A DNA stretch of 23,146 bases from an uncultured Clostridium sp. (GTDB lineage: Bacteria; Bacillota; Clostridia; Lachnospirales; Lachnospiraceae). Below are positions 1-7,208 of this stretch, piece by piece; the stretch's first letter is position 1, and the number at the start of each line of letters is the position of its first letter. The notes under the pieces were generated by a model. It made no database searches, was not told the DNA's origin, and saw nothing but the letters and a program-made list of their open reading frames with translations. The position numbers were made by a program, and so were the translations under genes. Where the stretch lies: the NCBI GenBank assembly GCA_900555045.1, contig USJW01000074.1:1-23146 (forward strand). Reading direction: 5' to 3'.

Positions 1-55
1 ACACGCGGCCTCTGCGTCCCGAACGCAGCGCTCTACCAAACTGAGCCACGCCTCG
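1..55 (-). tRNA. tRNA-Pro (anticodon CGG), partial at window edge
   Basis: Read on the minus strand, the sequence starts with the acceptor 5' half CGAGGCG, followed by a D arm of the form GGCTC...GAGC. The anticodon stem is CTGCG/CGCAG around the 7-base loop TTCGGGA, which gives anticodon CGG and codon CCG, i.e. proline. The variable loop and the first bases of the T arm follow before the window ends. The rest of the T arm and the 3' acceptor half lie outside. A near-consensus promoter lies just upstream. Identity is clear from the anticodon; a tRNA scan on the extended sequence would confirm the fold. Confidence 0.93.
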
Positions 56-66
56 ATACCTTTGGT

Positions 67-95
67 AGTATAATACAAAAACCCTCTCTTGTCAA
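67..95 (-). promoter_or_regulatory. Sigma-70-type promoter of tRNA-Pro
   Basis: On the minus strand, -35 TTGACA (90-95) and -10 TATACT (67-72) are separated by exactly 17 bases. The predicted start falls near position 60, a few bases before the mature tRNA 5' end at 55. This is the expected arrangement for a stable-RNA gene. Confidence 0.8.
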
Positions 96-154
96 CGAAA
101 ATATTCAAATTTTTTGAAATAATTTTACCAATTCCGGGAAATGCCTTAGATACG

Positions 155-367
155 TTATTTTCCAGACTTTTCCTGAATCTCCACCGCAGAAAATCCCAGC
201 TCGTCCAGGATTTTCACCGCCCGTTCCGCCTGCAGATCGTCCCCCTGGACGGCCACCGTGCCGGCCCCCAAGTTCACCTGCCCGCGGATGTCCGACACCT
301 CAAAGGCCCTGCGGATCCGGTCCGCACAGCCCTCGCAGACCATCTCCTCACACCGGAATGTCCTCAT
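155..367 (-). CDS. copZ: CopZ-like heavy-metal-associated (HMA) copper chaperone
   Basis: A 70-residue cytoplasmic HMA protein, the normal size for CopZ-type metallochaperones that carry Cu(I) to the copper ATPase. The metal site MVCEGC lies near the N-terminus. The rest fits the ferredoxin-like beta-alpha-beta-beta-alpha-beta fold, including a closing ILDELGFSAVEI segment. The start is placed at the ATG at 365-367 because an AAGGAGG ribosome site lies 9 bases upstream. A longer reading frame beginning at 388 would put that site inside the coding region. The gene follows copA by 37 bases on the same strand, so the two are probably co-transcribed. CEGC replaces the commoner CxAC; either binds Cu(I). 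No convincing terminator lies between it and the tRNA promoter, only a weak AT-rich 6-bp hairpin at 104-118. Another soft-metal specificity cannot be excluded. Confidence 0.83.
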   Translation of the reverse strand: MRTFRCEEMVCEGCADRIRRAFEVSDIRGQVNLGAGTVAVQGDDLQAERAVKILDELGFSAVEIQEKSGK

Positions 368-404
368 ACCCTTCCACCTCCTTTCCATGTTTTATCCAGT
401 CTCC

Positions 405-2687
405 CTACAGCTTCACCGCCTTCAGCCGAAGCGCGTTTCCCACCACGCACACGGAGCTTAGGGACATGGCAAGCCCGCCGAGCATGGGATTTAAGAGCGG
501 TCCGCCGAACAGATACAGCGCTCCCGCAGCCACCGGTATGCCCAGCGTGTTGTAGAAGAACGCCCAGAACAGATTCTGCCGGATGTTCCGGATGGTGGCC
601 TTGCTCAGGCGGATGGCCCGGTACACGTCCATCAGGTCGGACTTCATCAGCACCACGTCCCCGGACTCCAGCGCAATGTCGCTTCCGGAGCCGATGGCAC
701 AGCCCACGTCCGCCTGGACCAGGGCCGGGGCGTCGTTCACGCCGTCGCCCACCATCATCACGGTCCGCCCCTCCTCCTGGAGGTCCCACACCACCTGCGC
801 CTTGTCCTCCGGCAGCACCTGGGCGATCACCCGGTCCACCCGCGCCAGTTCCCCGATGTGGTCCGCGGTCCTCTTGTTGTCCCCGGTGACCATGTAGACC
901 TGCACCCCAAGGCGGCGAATCTGCTCCACCGCCTGCACGCTGGTCTCCTTGATGGTGTCGGCCACGCAGACCATGCCCGCAAGCGCACCGTCCACCACCA
1001 CGTACATGGGCGTCTTTCCCTCGTTGGCGCACTTCCTGGCCTGCTCCCGCACGGCGTCCCCGGCAATGACCGCAAGCTGCTCCAGCATGCGCTCGTTGCC
1101 CACAGCCGTCCGCTTTCCCGAGAGCACGGCCACGATCCCTGCCCCGGCGATGCGCTCAAAGGACTCGGGCATCACGAGATCCATCTGCCGGTCCCTCGCC
1201 GCCTGGACAATGGCCTGGCCCAGCGGATGCTCGGACATCTGCTCGCAGGACGCCGCCGCGAAGAGCAGCTCCTCCTTCGCGGCCCGCTCCTCCTGGCCCT
1301 TTCCGCTCTCTGTGAGCGCCACCAGGTCTGTAACCCGCGGCTTTCCCTCGGTGATGGTCCCGGTCTTGTCGAGAATCACCGTGTCCACCTTGTGGCAAAT
1401 CTCCAGGGCCTCGCCGCTCTTGATCAGAATCCCCTGCCCGGCTCCCACCCCCGTGCCCACCATGATGGCCGTGGGCGTCGCGAGCCCCAGGGCGCAGGGG
1501 CAGGCGATCACCAGAACCGCCACGAAGATCGTCAGCACAAACGCCAGATCCTTGCCGCCGATCAGCCACCAGGCCAGGGCAGACAGAACCGCGATGGCCA
1601 TCACGGCCGGCACAAAGTACCCCGCCACCCGGTCGGCCAGCTTGGAGATGGGCGCCTTCTTGCCCTGGGCGTCCTCGATCAGCCGGATAATCTTTGCCAG
1701 GGTGGTGTCAGGTCCCACGCGGGTGACCTCCACCTCCATGGCCCCGTTGTAGTTCATGCTGCCGCCGATCACGCTGTCCCCCGCCTGCTTCTCCACCGGC
1801 ACGCTCTCGCCGGTCAGCATGGACTCGTCCACACTGCTGCTGCCCCGCACCAGAATCCCGTCCAGCGGAATCCGGCTGCCGGGCTTTATAAGGATATGCT
1901 GCCCCGCGCGCACGGCCCCGGTCTCCACCTCCCGCTCTTCCCCGTTCTCATAGAGCAGCGCGGTGTCCGGGGCCAGCTCCATCAGCCTTTTTATGGCCTC
2001 GGAGGTCCTTCTGCGGCTGCGGCTCTCCATATATTTTCCCAGCATCACGAGAGTCACCACCACCGCGGCGGACTCGTAGTACAGCTGGTGGGCGCCCGCC
2101 GGATCCCGCGGAATGCGGAGGGTCATCACGAAGCTGTAGAGAAACGCGCTGCCGGTCCCGATGGCCACCAGGGAGTCCATGTTGGGATTTCCCCGAAACA
2201 GGGCCTTCAGTCCCCCTGTATAGAATTTCCGCCCGCAGATCAGAATGGGGATCGTCAGGACGAGCTGTGCCAGCGCGAAGCCAAGGGGGGCGGTGTGCAT
2301 GTCCAGGATGCGCGGTAGGGGAAGGGAAAACGGCAGCATGTGCCCCATGGAGATGTACAGAAGCGGGACGGCAAACAGAACCGCCGTGGCCACCCGGCGC
2401 TTCACCTCATCCAGGGCCTCCTCCTGCTCCTGCCATTTCGCCTCTCTTGCGCCGTCCTCCTGATCTCCTCGCTCTTCCACCAATCTGGCCGCAAATCCAG
2501 CCTTCGACACCCGCTCGCGGATCGCCTCCGGCGTCACCTGCCCCTCGTCGTAGGTGATGGTCATGCGGCCTGTGGTCAGATTCACATCGCTTCTCTCCAC
2601 CCCCGGAAGCTTTCTCGTCACCCGCTCCACCGCGCTGCTGCACGCCGCGCAGGTCATGCCGTCTATGTGGTACTGTTCCGTGATCAT
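405..2687 (-). CDS. copA: Cu(+)-exporting P1B-type ATPase CopA
   Basis: A 760-residue membrane pump that exports Cu(I) from the cytoplasm at the cost of ATP. There is one N-terminal HMA domain (residues about 5-70, GMTCAAC with Cys13/Cys16), then eight membrane segments. The actuator motif TGES is near 292-295, the metal-site CPC near 396-398, the phosphorylation motif DKTGT at Asp440, an HPLG nucleotide-site motif near 488, and the hinge GDGVNDAP at 647-654. The last helices carry the YN and MxxSS motifs typical of Cu(I) pumps. The chosen ATG (2685-2687) has AAGGAG 8 bases upstream; an in-frame GTG at 2693 is too close to that site. A copper-responsive promoter should lie in 2700-2820. On the minus strand only a weak TTGCGG / TATAGG pair with 15-base spacing is visible, next to GGGGTAT, which resembles half of a CsoR site. 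No CsoR or CopY gene is in the window. Confidence 0.96.
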   Translation of the reverse strand: MITEQYHIDGMTCAACSSAVERVTRKLPGVERSDVNLTTGRMTITYDEGQVTPEAIRERVSKAGFAARLVEERGDQEDGAREAKWQEQEEALDEVKRRVATAVLFAVPLLYISMGHMLPFSLPLPRILDMHTAPLGFALAQLVLTIPILICGRKFYTGGLKALFRGNPNMDSLVAIGTGSAFLYSFVMTLRIPRDPAGAHQLYYESAAVVVTLVMLGKYMESRSRRRTSEAIKRLMELAPDTALLYENGEEREVETGAVRAGQHILIKPGSRIPLDGILVRGSSSVDESMLTGESVPVEKQAGDSVIGGSMNYNGAMEVEVTRVGPDTTLAKIIRLIEDAQGKKAPISKLADRVAGYFVPAVMAIAVLSALAWWLIGGKDLAFVLTIFVAVLVIACPCALGLATPTAIMVGTGVGAGQGILIKSGEALEICHKVDTVILDKTGTITEGKPRVTDLVALTESGKGQEERAAKEELLFAAASCEQMSEHPLGQAIVQAARDRQMDLVMPESFERIAGAGIVAVLSGKRTAVGNERMLEQLAVIAGDAVREQARKCANEGKTPMYVVVDGALAGMVCVADTIKETSVQAVEQIRRLGVQVYMVTGDNKRTADHIGELARVDRVIAQVLPEDKAQVVWDLQEEGRTVMMVGDGVNDAPALVQADVGCAIGSGSDIALESGDVVLMKSDLMDVYRAIRLSKATIRNIRQNLFWAFFYNTLGIPVAAGALYLFGGPLLNPMLGGLAMSLSSVCVVGNALRLKAVKL

Positions 2688-2821
2688 GTCCACCGCTCCT
2701 TTCCCGTGTGGGAGCCCTGCCCCAAATCCGCGCGTCTCCCCACATCCACATCCATATCACCTATAGCATACCCCGTTTCGCCGCAAATCACTTACATGGG
2801 ATCGTTACTTTTTTAATTAAT

Positions 2822-2850
2822 TTGACATGGGTTATCCCCGGTGTTAACAT
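2822..2850 (+). promoter_or_regulatory. Promoter of the SDR / NTF2-like gene pair
   Basis: TTGACA (2822-2827) and TAACAT (2845-2850) are separated by 17 bases. The -10 is followed by a short leader with AGGGAGG at 2881-2887, 8 bases before the start codon. The promoter diverges from copA. ACATGGG overlaps the -35 (2825-2831) and also occurs at 2794-2800, 31 bases upstream, about three helical turns. A regulator site is possible but unproven. Confidence 0.6.
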
Positions 2851-2895
2851 AAAACCAGTAATTATTATTATTCTCAAGAAAGGGAGGTAAGCAAA

Positions 2896-3669
2896 TTGCG
2901 TACATATGTGATTACAGGCGGAACCACCGGAATCGGCGCCGCAGTCCGCGAACAGCTCCGGGAACAGGGGCACGAGGTGCTCAACATTGATTACAAGGGC
3001 GGCGATATCCCGGCCGATCTATCCACCCCCGAGGGGCGCAGGGCCGCGATCAAGGCCGTCTTTGAGAAGTACCCGGACGGGATCGACGTGCTGATCTGCA
3101 ACGCAGGCGTGGGCCCCATGGCACCGACCAAAGCGATTTTCTCCCTGGATTTCTTTGCCAGCGTGCAGATCGCCGAGGGTCTGCGCCCGCTGTTAAAGAA
3201 AAAGAAGGGAAACTGCGTGGTCACCTCCTCCAACTCCATCACCAACATGACCGTGCGAATGGACTGGGTGGACATGCTCTCCAACGTGATGGATGAGGAC
3301 CGGATTACAGAGTTTGTGGGGACAATCCCCCAGAATTTGTCCCCCTCCTGCTACAGCTCGGCCAAGCGCGCCCTGGCGCGATGGGTGCGCCGGGTTTCCC
3401 CCTCGTGGGGGGTGGACGGCATGCGCATCAACGCCGTGGCCCCGGGCAGCACCTCCACGCCCATGACGCAGAACATGACGGATGCCCAGGAGGAGGCGTC
3501 TCTTATGATCCCGATCCCCACCCGCTACGGCACCAGGAATCGCCTGAGCGCGTCGGAGATCGCGAACGGCATCCTGTTTTTGGCCTCCCCCCAGGCCAGC
3601 GGAGTCAACGGGGTGGTACTCTTTGTGGACGGCGGCGTCGACGCGCTGCTGCGCTCTGAGCAGATCTGA
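2896..3669 (+). CDS. Short-chain dehydrogenase/reductase, 3-alpha-hydroxysteroid dehydrogenase-like
   Basis: A 257-residue classical SDR, predicted to be a soluble NAD(P)(H)-dependent alcohol/ketone oxidoreductase. The nucleotide-binding TGGTTGIG is at residues 7-14. Asp32 after the second strand suggests NAD(H) preference. NAG is at 69-71, the catalytic serine in TSS near 110-112, and Tyr153-xxx-Lys157 in CYSSAKRA. PGSTSTPM and FVDGGVDALL mark the C-terminal half. About 40 residues, largely polar and probably helical, separate the serine from the catalytic Tyr. This feature, with ADLST near 40 and the C-terminal DGGVDALLR, recalls Comamonas testosteroni 3-alpha-HSD/carbonyl reductase (from memory, not aligned). 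The start is TTG, preceded by a strong AGGGAGG; the ATG at 2906 is out of frame. It is co-directional with the next gene (17-base gap). The substrate is unknown; steroid or bile acid is only one possibility. Confidence 0.88.
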   Translation: MRTYVITGGTTGIGAAVREQLREQGHEVLNIDYKGGDIPADLSTPEGRRAAIKAVFEKYPDGIDVLICNAGVGPMAPTKAIFSLDFFASVQIAEGLRPLLKKKKGNCVVTSSNSITNMTVRMDWVDMLSNVMDEDRITEFVGTIPQNLSPSCYSSAKRALARWVRRVSPSWGVDGMRINAVAPGSTSTPMTQNMTDAQEEASLMIPIPTRYGTRNRLSASEIANGILFLASPQASGVNGVVLFVDGGVDALLRSEQI

Positions 3670-3686
3670 TCGGAAAGGAGTTAACC

Positions 3687-4025
3687 ATGAAAGTGTTGGA
3701 ACAGTTTATCGAGTGTATGAAAATGGGGGACGAGGTGGCCTTAGCCGACCTCTTTAACAAGTACGGCGTGCTCCACGACTCCTCCGTCACAAGGGTGAGA
3801 CGTGACACGATCCATCTGGAGGGAAAGATGGCGGTGGAGATGATGTACCGCCACAGATTCGGCTTCAACGGAGGCCCCTTCCCCATAAGCGGTGTGAAAT
3901 TCATGGAGGACAATGTGGCCTGCTACTTCATCACCTACTACGACCACGTGGTGCCGGTCACCGCGTTTTTAGCCAGGGTGGACGATGAGGGCAAGATCCT
4001 GCGCCTGAACATTTACCCTCTGTAG
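3687..4025 (+). CDS. Small NTF2/SnoaL-like protein (function unknown)
   Basis: A 112-residue protein with no signal peptide or membrane segment. The pattern is an N-terminal helix pair (residues about 2-25, FIECMKMGD...LADLF), a central KMAVEMMYRHRF segment, and C-terminal beta strands (VACYFITYYDHVVPVTAFLARVDDEGKILRLNIY). That resembles the cone-shaped NTF2/SnoaL/ketosteroid-isomerase fold, in which His, Asp and Tyr residues line a pocket. His30/Asp31, His56 and Tyr84/Tyr85/Asp86/His87 are candidate pocket residues. It has a good AAAGGAG site 6 bases before ATG and follows the SDR gene by 17 bases, so it is almost certainly in the same transcript. It is shorter than BaiE or SnoaL (about 130-170 residues). 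The fold call is inference from pattern; it could be an isomerase, dehydratase or non-catalytic binding partner. Confidence 0.62.
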   Translation: MKVLEQFIECMKMGDEVALADLFNKYGVLHDSSVTRVRRDTIHLEGKMAVEMMYRHRFGFNGGPFPISGVKFMEDNVACYFITYYDHVVPVTAFLARVDDEGKILRLNIYPL

Positions 4026-4030
4026 CGCAA

Positions 4031-4081
4031 AAAATCCCCTGCAGCCCGCGGTGTGAAACCGCAAAAGCTGCAGGGGATTTT
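4031..4081. terminator. Strong bidirectional intrinsic terminator with a nested hairpin
   Basis: The arms at 4031-4045 and 4067-4081 form a perfect 15-bp stem with AAAATCCCC and GGGGATTTT ends, so a T-tract follows the stem on both strands. The loop contains a second 5-bp hairpin (GCGGT/ACCGC). It sits between the convergent ends of the NTF2-like gene and the symporter and can terminate both. Confidence 0.87.
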
Positions 4082-4102
4082 GATTGTCTAAGCCTTGCCT
4101 GA

Positions 4103-5473
4103 TCAGCCGGCAAATTTGGACCAGTAGCCCTGGATGAAGATCGCAAATACGATGATCGGAAGAATGTAGCTGACATACACCCTCGCCCAGGCCGGGAACT
4201 TGACGCCCTTGCCCTCGTTGGCCTCGGCCAGGAAATTCTTAAAGCCCCAGCCGTAGCGGCTGGTACAGAACAGCAGGTAGACCATGCTTCCGATGGGCAG
4301 CAGGTTGTTGCTGAGGATAAAGTCCTCCAGATCCAGCACGTTGGTGCCCTCGCCCAGGGGCATAAAGTCCTTCCACAGGTTAAAGCCCAGCACGCAGGGG
4401 ATGGACAGGATGATAACCGCCACAATGTTGATCAGCACGGCCTTCTTGACGGAGCAGCCCGTCAGATCCGTCGCAAAGGAAATGATGTTCTGGAACACCG
4501 CAATCACCGTGGAGAACGCTGCGAAGGACATGAACAGGAAGAACATGGAGCCCCAGATCCGTCCTCCGGCCATGTGGTTGAACACGTTGGGCAGCGTGAT
4601 GAAGATTAAGGGCGGTCCTGCGGTGGGCTCGATGTTGTAGGCGGAGCAGGCCGGGAAAATGATCAGTCCCGCCATGAACGCCACCAGCGTGTCTAACACC
4701 GTCACGTTGATTGCCTCGCCGGTGAGCCGCTGCTCTTTTCCAATATAGCTTCCAAAAATTGCCAGTGCACCGATGCCGATGCTCAGCGTGAAGAAGGATT
4801 GTCCCAAGGCTGCGAACACCGCTTCGCCGAGCCCCGCCTCCGCCATCTTGCCAAAATCCGGCTTCAGGTAGAAGGTGAGGCCATCCGCGCCGCCCTCCAA
4901 CAGGACGGAGTGAACCGCCAACACCACCATCAGGCAGAGCAGGCAGAGCATCATGGCCTTGGTGATGCGCTCCACGCCCTTCTCCAGGCCCAGGGCGCAG
5001 ACCCCAAAGCAGATGAGGACGGTGAGCACCATGAACACCATCATCAGGCCGGGATTTGCCAGCATGCCGTTAAACTCCCCTGCTACCGCCTCCGCGCTGA
5101 GTCCGGTGAAGTCCCCCTTTAGCATCTTTAAGAAATACAGGATCATCCATCCGCCCACCGTGGTGTAGAACATCATCAGGATGTAGTTGCCCGCCAGGGC
5201 GATGATCTTGGCCAGATGCCATTTGCTGCCCTTCGGCTCCAACACCTCAAAGGACAGCGCGGCGCTCTTGCGGCTGGCCCGCCCCACGGAGAATTCCATC
5301 ACCACGATGGGAAGTCCCAGCACCACCAGAAACAGCAGGTAGATTAACACAAACGCCGCCCCGCCGTAAGCGCCCACAATGTAGGGAAAACGCCACACGT
5401 TTCCCAGGCCAATTGCGCAGCCGGCCGAGATCAGAATGAATCCCAGCCTGGATGAAAATTTTTCTCGTTCCAT
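4103..5473 (-). CDS. Sodium:neurotransmitter symporter family (NSS/SNF) amino-acid transporter
   Basis: A 456-residue integral membrane protein of the LeuT/MhsT family, which imports amino acids with Na+. The N-terminus carries the family hallmark GNVWRFPY in the first helix (residues about 24-31), preceded by SAGCAIGLG. I count eleven hydrophobic segments, as in many bacterial members that lack the twelfth helix; the last is near VSYILPIIVFAIF. The helix-6 region SIGIGALAIFGSY holds the expected glycine-rich unwound stretch. The start ATG is preceded by AAGGGG about 10 bases upstream. A good promoter with an internal palindrome lies at 5509-5537, and the bidirectional terminator lies just past the stop, so it is probably monocistronic. 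The substrate (for example Trp, Tyr, Leu, Ala) cannot be told from the sequence. Confidence 0.93.
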   Translation of the reverse strand: MEREKFSSRLGFILISAGCAIGLGNVWRFPYIVGAYGGAAFVLIYLLFLVVLGLPIVVMEFSVGRASRKSAALSFEVLEPKGSKWHLAKIIALAGNYILMMFYTTVGGWMILYFLKMLKGDFTGLSAEAVAGEFNGMLANPGLMMVFMVLTVLICFGVCALGLEKGVERITKAMMLCLLCLMVVLAVHSVLLEGGADGLTFYLKPDFGKMAEAGLGEAVFAALGQSFFTLSIGIGALAIFGSYIGKEQRLTGEAINVTVLDTLVAFMAGLIIFPACSAYNIEPTAGPPLIFITLPNVFNHMAGGRIWGSMFFLFMSFAAFSTVIAVFQNIISFATDLTGCSVKKAVLINIVAVIILSIPCVLGFNLWKDFMPLGEGTNVLDLEDFILSNNLLPIGSMVYLLFCTSRYGWGFKNFLAEANEGKGVKFPAWARVYVSYILPIIVFAIFIQGYWSKFAG

Positions 5474-5508
5474 TGACTCATATACCCCTTTTGTTTTTTA
5501 TCATTGCT

Positions 5509-5537
5509 ATTTTATATCGGAATTCCGTTCCCGTCAA
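5509..5537 (-). promoter_or_regulatory. Promoter of the NSS symporter with internal palindrome
   Basis: On the minus strand, -35 TTGACG (5532-5537) and -10 TAAAAT (5509-5514) are 17 bases apart. The spacer contains the perfect 10-bp palindrome CGGAATTCCG at 5518-5527. Its position between the two elements suits a repressor or MerR-type site, but the palindrome is short and could be chance. Confidence 0.68.
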
Positions 5538-5551
5538 CCATCACATGCGTT

Positions 5552-6154
5552 TTAGAGCGCTTCCCCGATCCGGCGCGCGCAGTTTTCCAGGATCCGCTCC
5601 ACCTGATCCGGGTCCAGGGTGCCGATTCCGGCGAAGGGCTCCATGGCATCGCTGTGTTCGCCTAAGTTCTTCTCAAACCAGGCCACATCCAGCCACTTCC
5701 CGAACTTATAGCCCATCTGCGGGAAGCACGCCCGGCGCACAAAGCCCATGGAGGCGTGGAGCCGCTCGCTGTTCTCGTTAGGCGAGGTGACGATCCCGTA
5801 GACCGTCTGAACATTCTGGAGCTGCAAAATCTCCATCAGCGCGCTGTAAAGCGCTCTGCCCATGCCCCGTTGAATCTGCCCCCGGTCCACGTAGACCGAC
5901 AGCTCTGCGTTCCACTGGTAGGCCGCCCGCGCCATATGCCGGTGCCCGTAGGCATAGGCCACAACCGTTCCGTCCATTTCGCACACAAGGTACGGGTACT
6001 CTGCGGATATTTCCCGGATCCTCTCTGCAAACTCCTCCACCGTCGGCACCTCGTACTCAAAGGTGATCACCGTCTCCCGTATGTACGGCGCGTAGATCGC
6101 CAAAATTGCGGCTGCATCCGCCTCCGTGGCCAGCCGCACGCTCACATGCTGCAT
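5552..6154 (-). CDS. GNAT-family N-acetyltransferase, PAT/MddA-like
   Basis: A 200-residue cytoplasmic acetyl-CoA-dependent N-acetyltransferase. The N-terminus (VRLATEADAAAILAIYAPYI) and TFEYEVPTVEEFAERI match the phosphinothricin/methionine-sulfoximine acetyltransferase subgroup. The acetyl-CoA pyrophosphate loop is in RGQIQRGMGRALY, and NENSERLHASMGF is the usual motif B region. GYKFGKWLDVAWFEK is typical of the subgroup's end. About 30 residues follow, making it longer than the usual 170-185. The ATG at 6152-6154 is chosen because GGAGG lies 8 bases before it; a GTG at 6172 would be upstream of that site. It lies between a hairpin ending the nucleoside-transport operon and the symporter promoter. 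The substrate may be an amino-acid analogue such as methionine sulfone; drug resistance should not be assumed. Confidence 0.87.
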   Translation of the reverse strand: MQHVSVRLATEADAAAILAIYAPYIRETVITFEYEVPTVEEFAERIREISAEYPYLVCEMDGTVVAYAYGHRHMARAAYQWNAELSVYVDRGQIQRGMGRALYSALMEILQLQNVQTVYGIVTSPNENSERLHASMGFVRRACFPQMGYKFGKWLDVAWFEKNLGEHSDAMEPFAGIGTLDPDQVERILENCARRIGEAL

Positions 6155-6199
6155 CGTCTTTTCCTCCGTCACAATTGTAATAAAATGGCTTTCTGCCGC

Positions 6200-6237
6200 A
6201 AAAAGCGGACCGCGTGCGCCTGTTTCCAGGCGCCGCG
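6200..6237 (-). terminator. Probable terminator of the bmpA-nupOPQ operon
   Basis: On the minus strand just after nupQ, a GC-rich stem (GCGCCTG/CAGGCGC with a GAAA loop, extended by CGCG/CGCG across a one-base bulge; 6211-6237) is followed six bases later by five Ts (6200-6204). The gap to the T-tract makes it weaker than a textbook terminator. Confidence 0.5.
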
Positions 6238-6254
6238 ATCCGGCTTGACCTCTC

Positions 6255-7208
6255 CTACCTCTGCCCCTTATCGTAGGGCACGCCCGACGCCCTGGGCGCC
6301 TGGGAATTTTTAGATGTAAAGATCAAAACAATCAGTGTCGCAATATAGGGAATCATCTTGTACACATAGCTGGGGATTCCGGTCGCCGCCAAAAACGGGA
6401 TTCCGGAGTAGGCCGCCGCCACCGCCTTCATGAGGCCGAAGAACAGGGAGGCCCACATGATCCTGACCGGCTTCCACTGGCCGAAGATCAGAACCGCCAG
6501 GGCCAAAAATCCGTATCCGGCCACGTCCGCGTTAAAGTTGGTGGAGGTGGGAACCACGAACACCAGACCTCCCAGTCCGCCCAACATGCCGGAGATCAGC
6601 ACGCCCGCATACTGCATCCGATACACATTGATGCCCGCCGCGTCCGCCGCCTGCGGGTGCTCGCCGCAGGAGCGCAGTCTGAGCCCGAAACGGGTCCGAT
6701 ACAGCACCAGCGTGGACACCACCAGGATCAGGATGCCAAGATATGTGGTGATGTAGGTGTTCTGGAACAGCAGCGGTCCAAAGAACGGGATCTTTCCCAG
6801 AACCGGAACCGACTCAATCCGGAAGGTGTTGTTGAACTGGATCTGCTGCACCCCCTGGATCACACGCGCCACAAAGATGGCGAAGGCCGGCGCGAACATG
6901 TTGAGGGCCGTGCCGCTGATGGTCTGGTCCGCCTTCATGTTGATGGCCGCGTAGGCGTGGAAGAAGGCGAAGGCGGCGCCCGTGGCCGTGGAGATGAGAA
7001 TTGCCAGGATCAATTGGGTCTGGCCGCTCATCTTCCCTCCCGTCAGGTTTAGGAACAGGATTCCCGTGAACGCTCCCATGGTCATGATGCCCTCCAGCGC
7101 GATGTTCACCACGCCGCTGCGCTCGGAGAACATGCCTCCCAGGGCCACGATCATTAACGGGATGGTAAACAGCATGGTCTGCTGAAAAATAAAATAGATC
7201 ACACTCAT
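6255..7208 (-). CDS. nupQ: Nucleoside ABC transporter permease (NupQ / BmpD-type)
   Basis: A 317-residue permease of the branched-chain/ribose-type superfamily (BPD_transp_2), one half of the membrane channel of a purine-nucleoside importer. It has about eight to nine hydrophobic segments. FSERSGVVNIALEGIM near residues 28-43 is the conserved N-terminal motif of this permease subfamily. GLRLRSCGEHPQAADAAGI is the cytoplasmic coupling segment that meets the ATPase, and LGGLGGLVFVV follows. The ATG overlaps the stop of nupP by four bases (ATGA), so translation is coupled. It is the last gene of the bmpA-nupO-nupP-nupQ unit. Family and role are clear; the exact substrate (guanosine, inosine, adenosine or deoxynucleosides) is inferred from the binding-protein type. 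Confidence 0.93.
   Translation of the reverse strand: MSVIYFIFQQTMLFTIPLMIVALGGMFSERSGVVNIALEGIMTMGAFTGILFLNLTGGKMSGQTQLILAILISTATGAAFAFFHAYAAINMKADQTISGTALNMFAPAFAIFVARVIQGVQQIQFNNTFRIESVPVLGKIPFFGPLLFQNTYITTYLGILILVVSTLVLYRTRFGLRLRSCGEHPQAADAAGINVYRMQYAGVLISGMLGGLGGLVFVVPTSTNFNADVAGYGFLALAVLIFGQWKPVRIMWASLFFGLMKAVAAAYSGIPFLAATGIPSYVYKMIPYIATLIVLIFTSKNSQAPRASGVPYDKGQR

Noticed and set aside
858..2318. Long plus-strand open frame (486 codons) opposite copA
   Set aside because: It is an antisense shadow of the high-GC copA gene: rich in His, Arg, Gly and Pro, no recognisable domain, no good ribosome site. copA on the other strand has all catalytic motifs.
1..2687. tRNA-Pro as an integration site for the copper/SDR genes
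   Set aside because: Elements usually integrate at the tRNA 3' end, which points out of the window here. No integrase, direct repeat or transposase was seen on this side.
2740..2757. Three tandem hexamers CCACAT/CCACAT/CCATAT upstream of copA
   Set aside because: Too short and imperfect to distinguish from chance; no matching copper-regulator consensus.
5552..6154. Calling the GNAT gene a herbicide/antibiotic resistance gene
   Set aside because: PAT-like GNATs are widespread and most act on amino-acid analogues; the sequence alone does not show the substrate.
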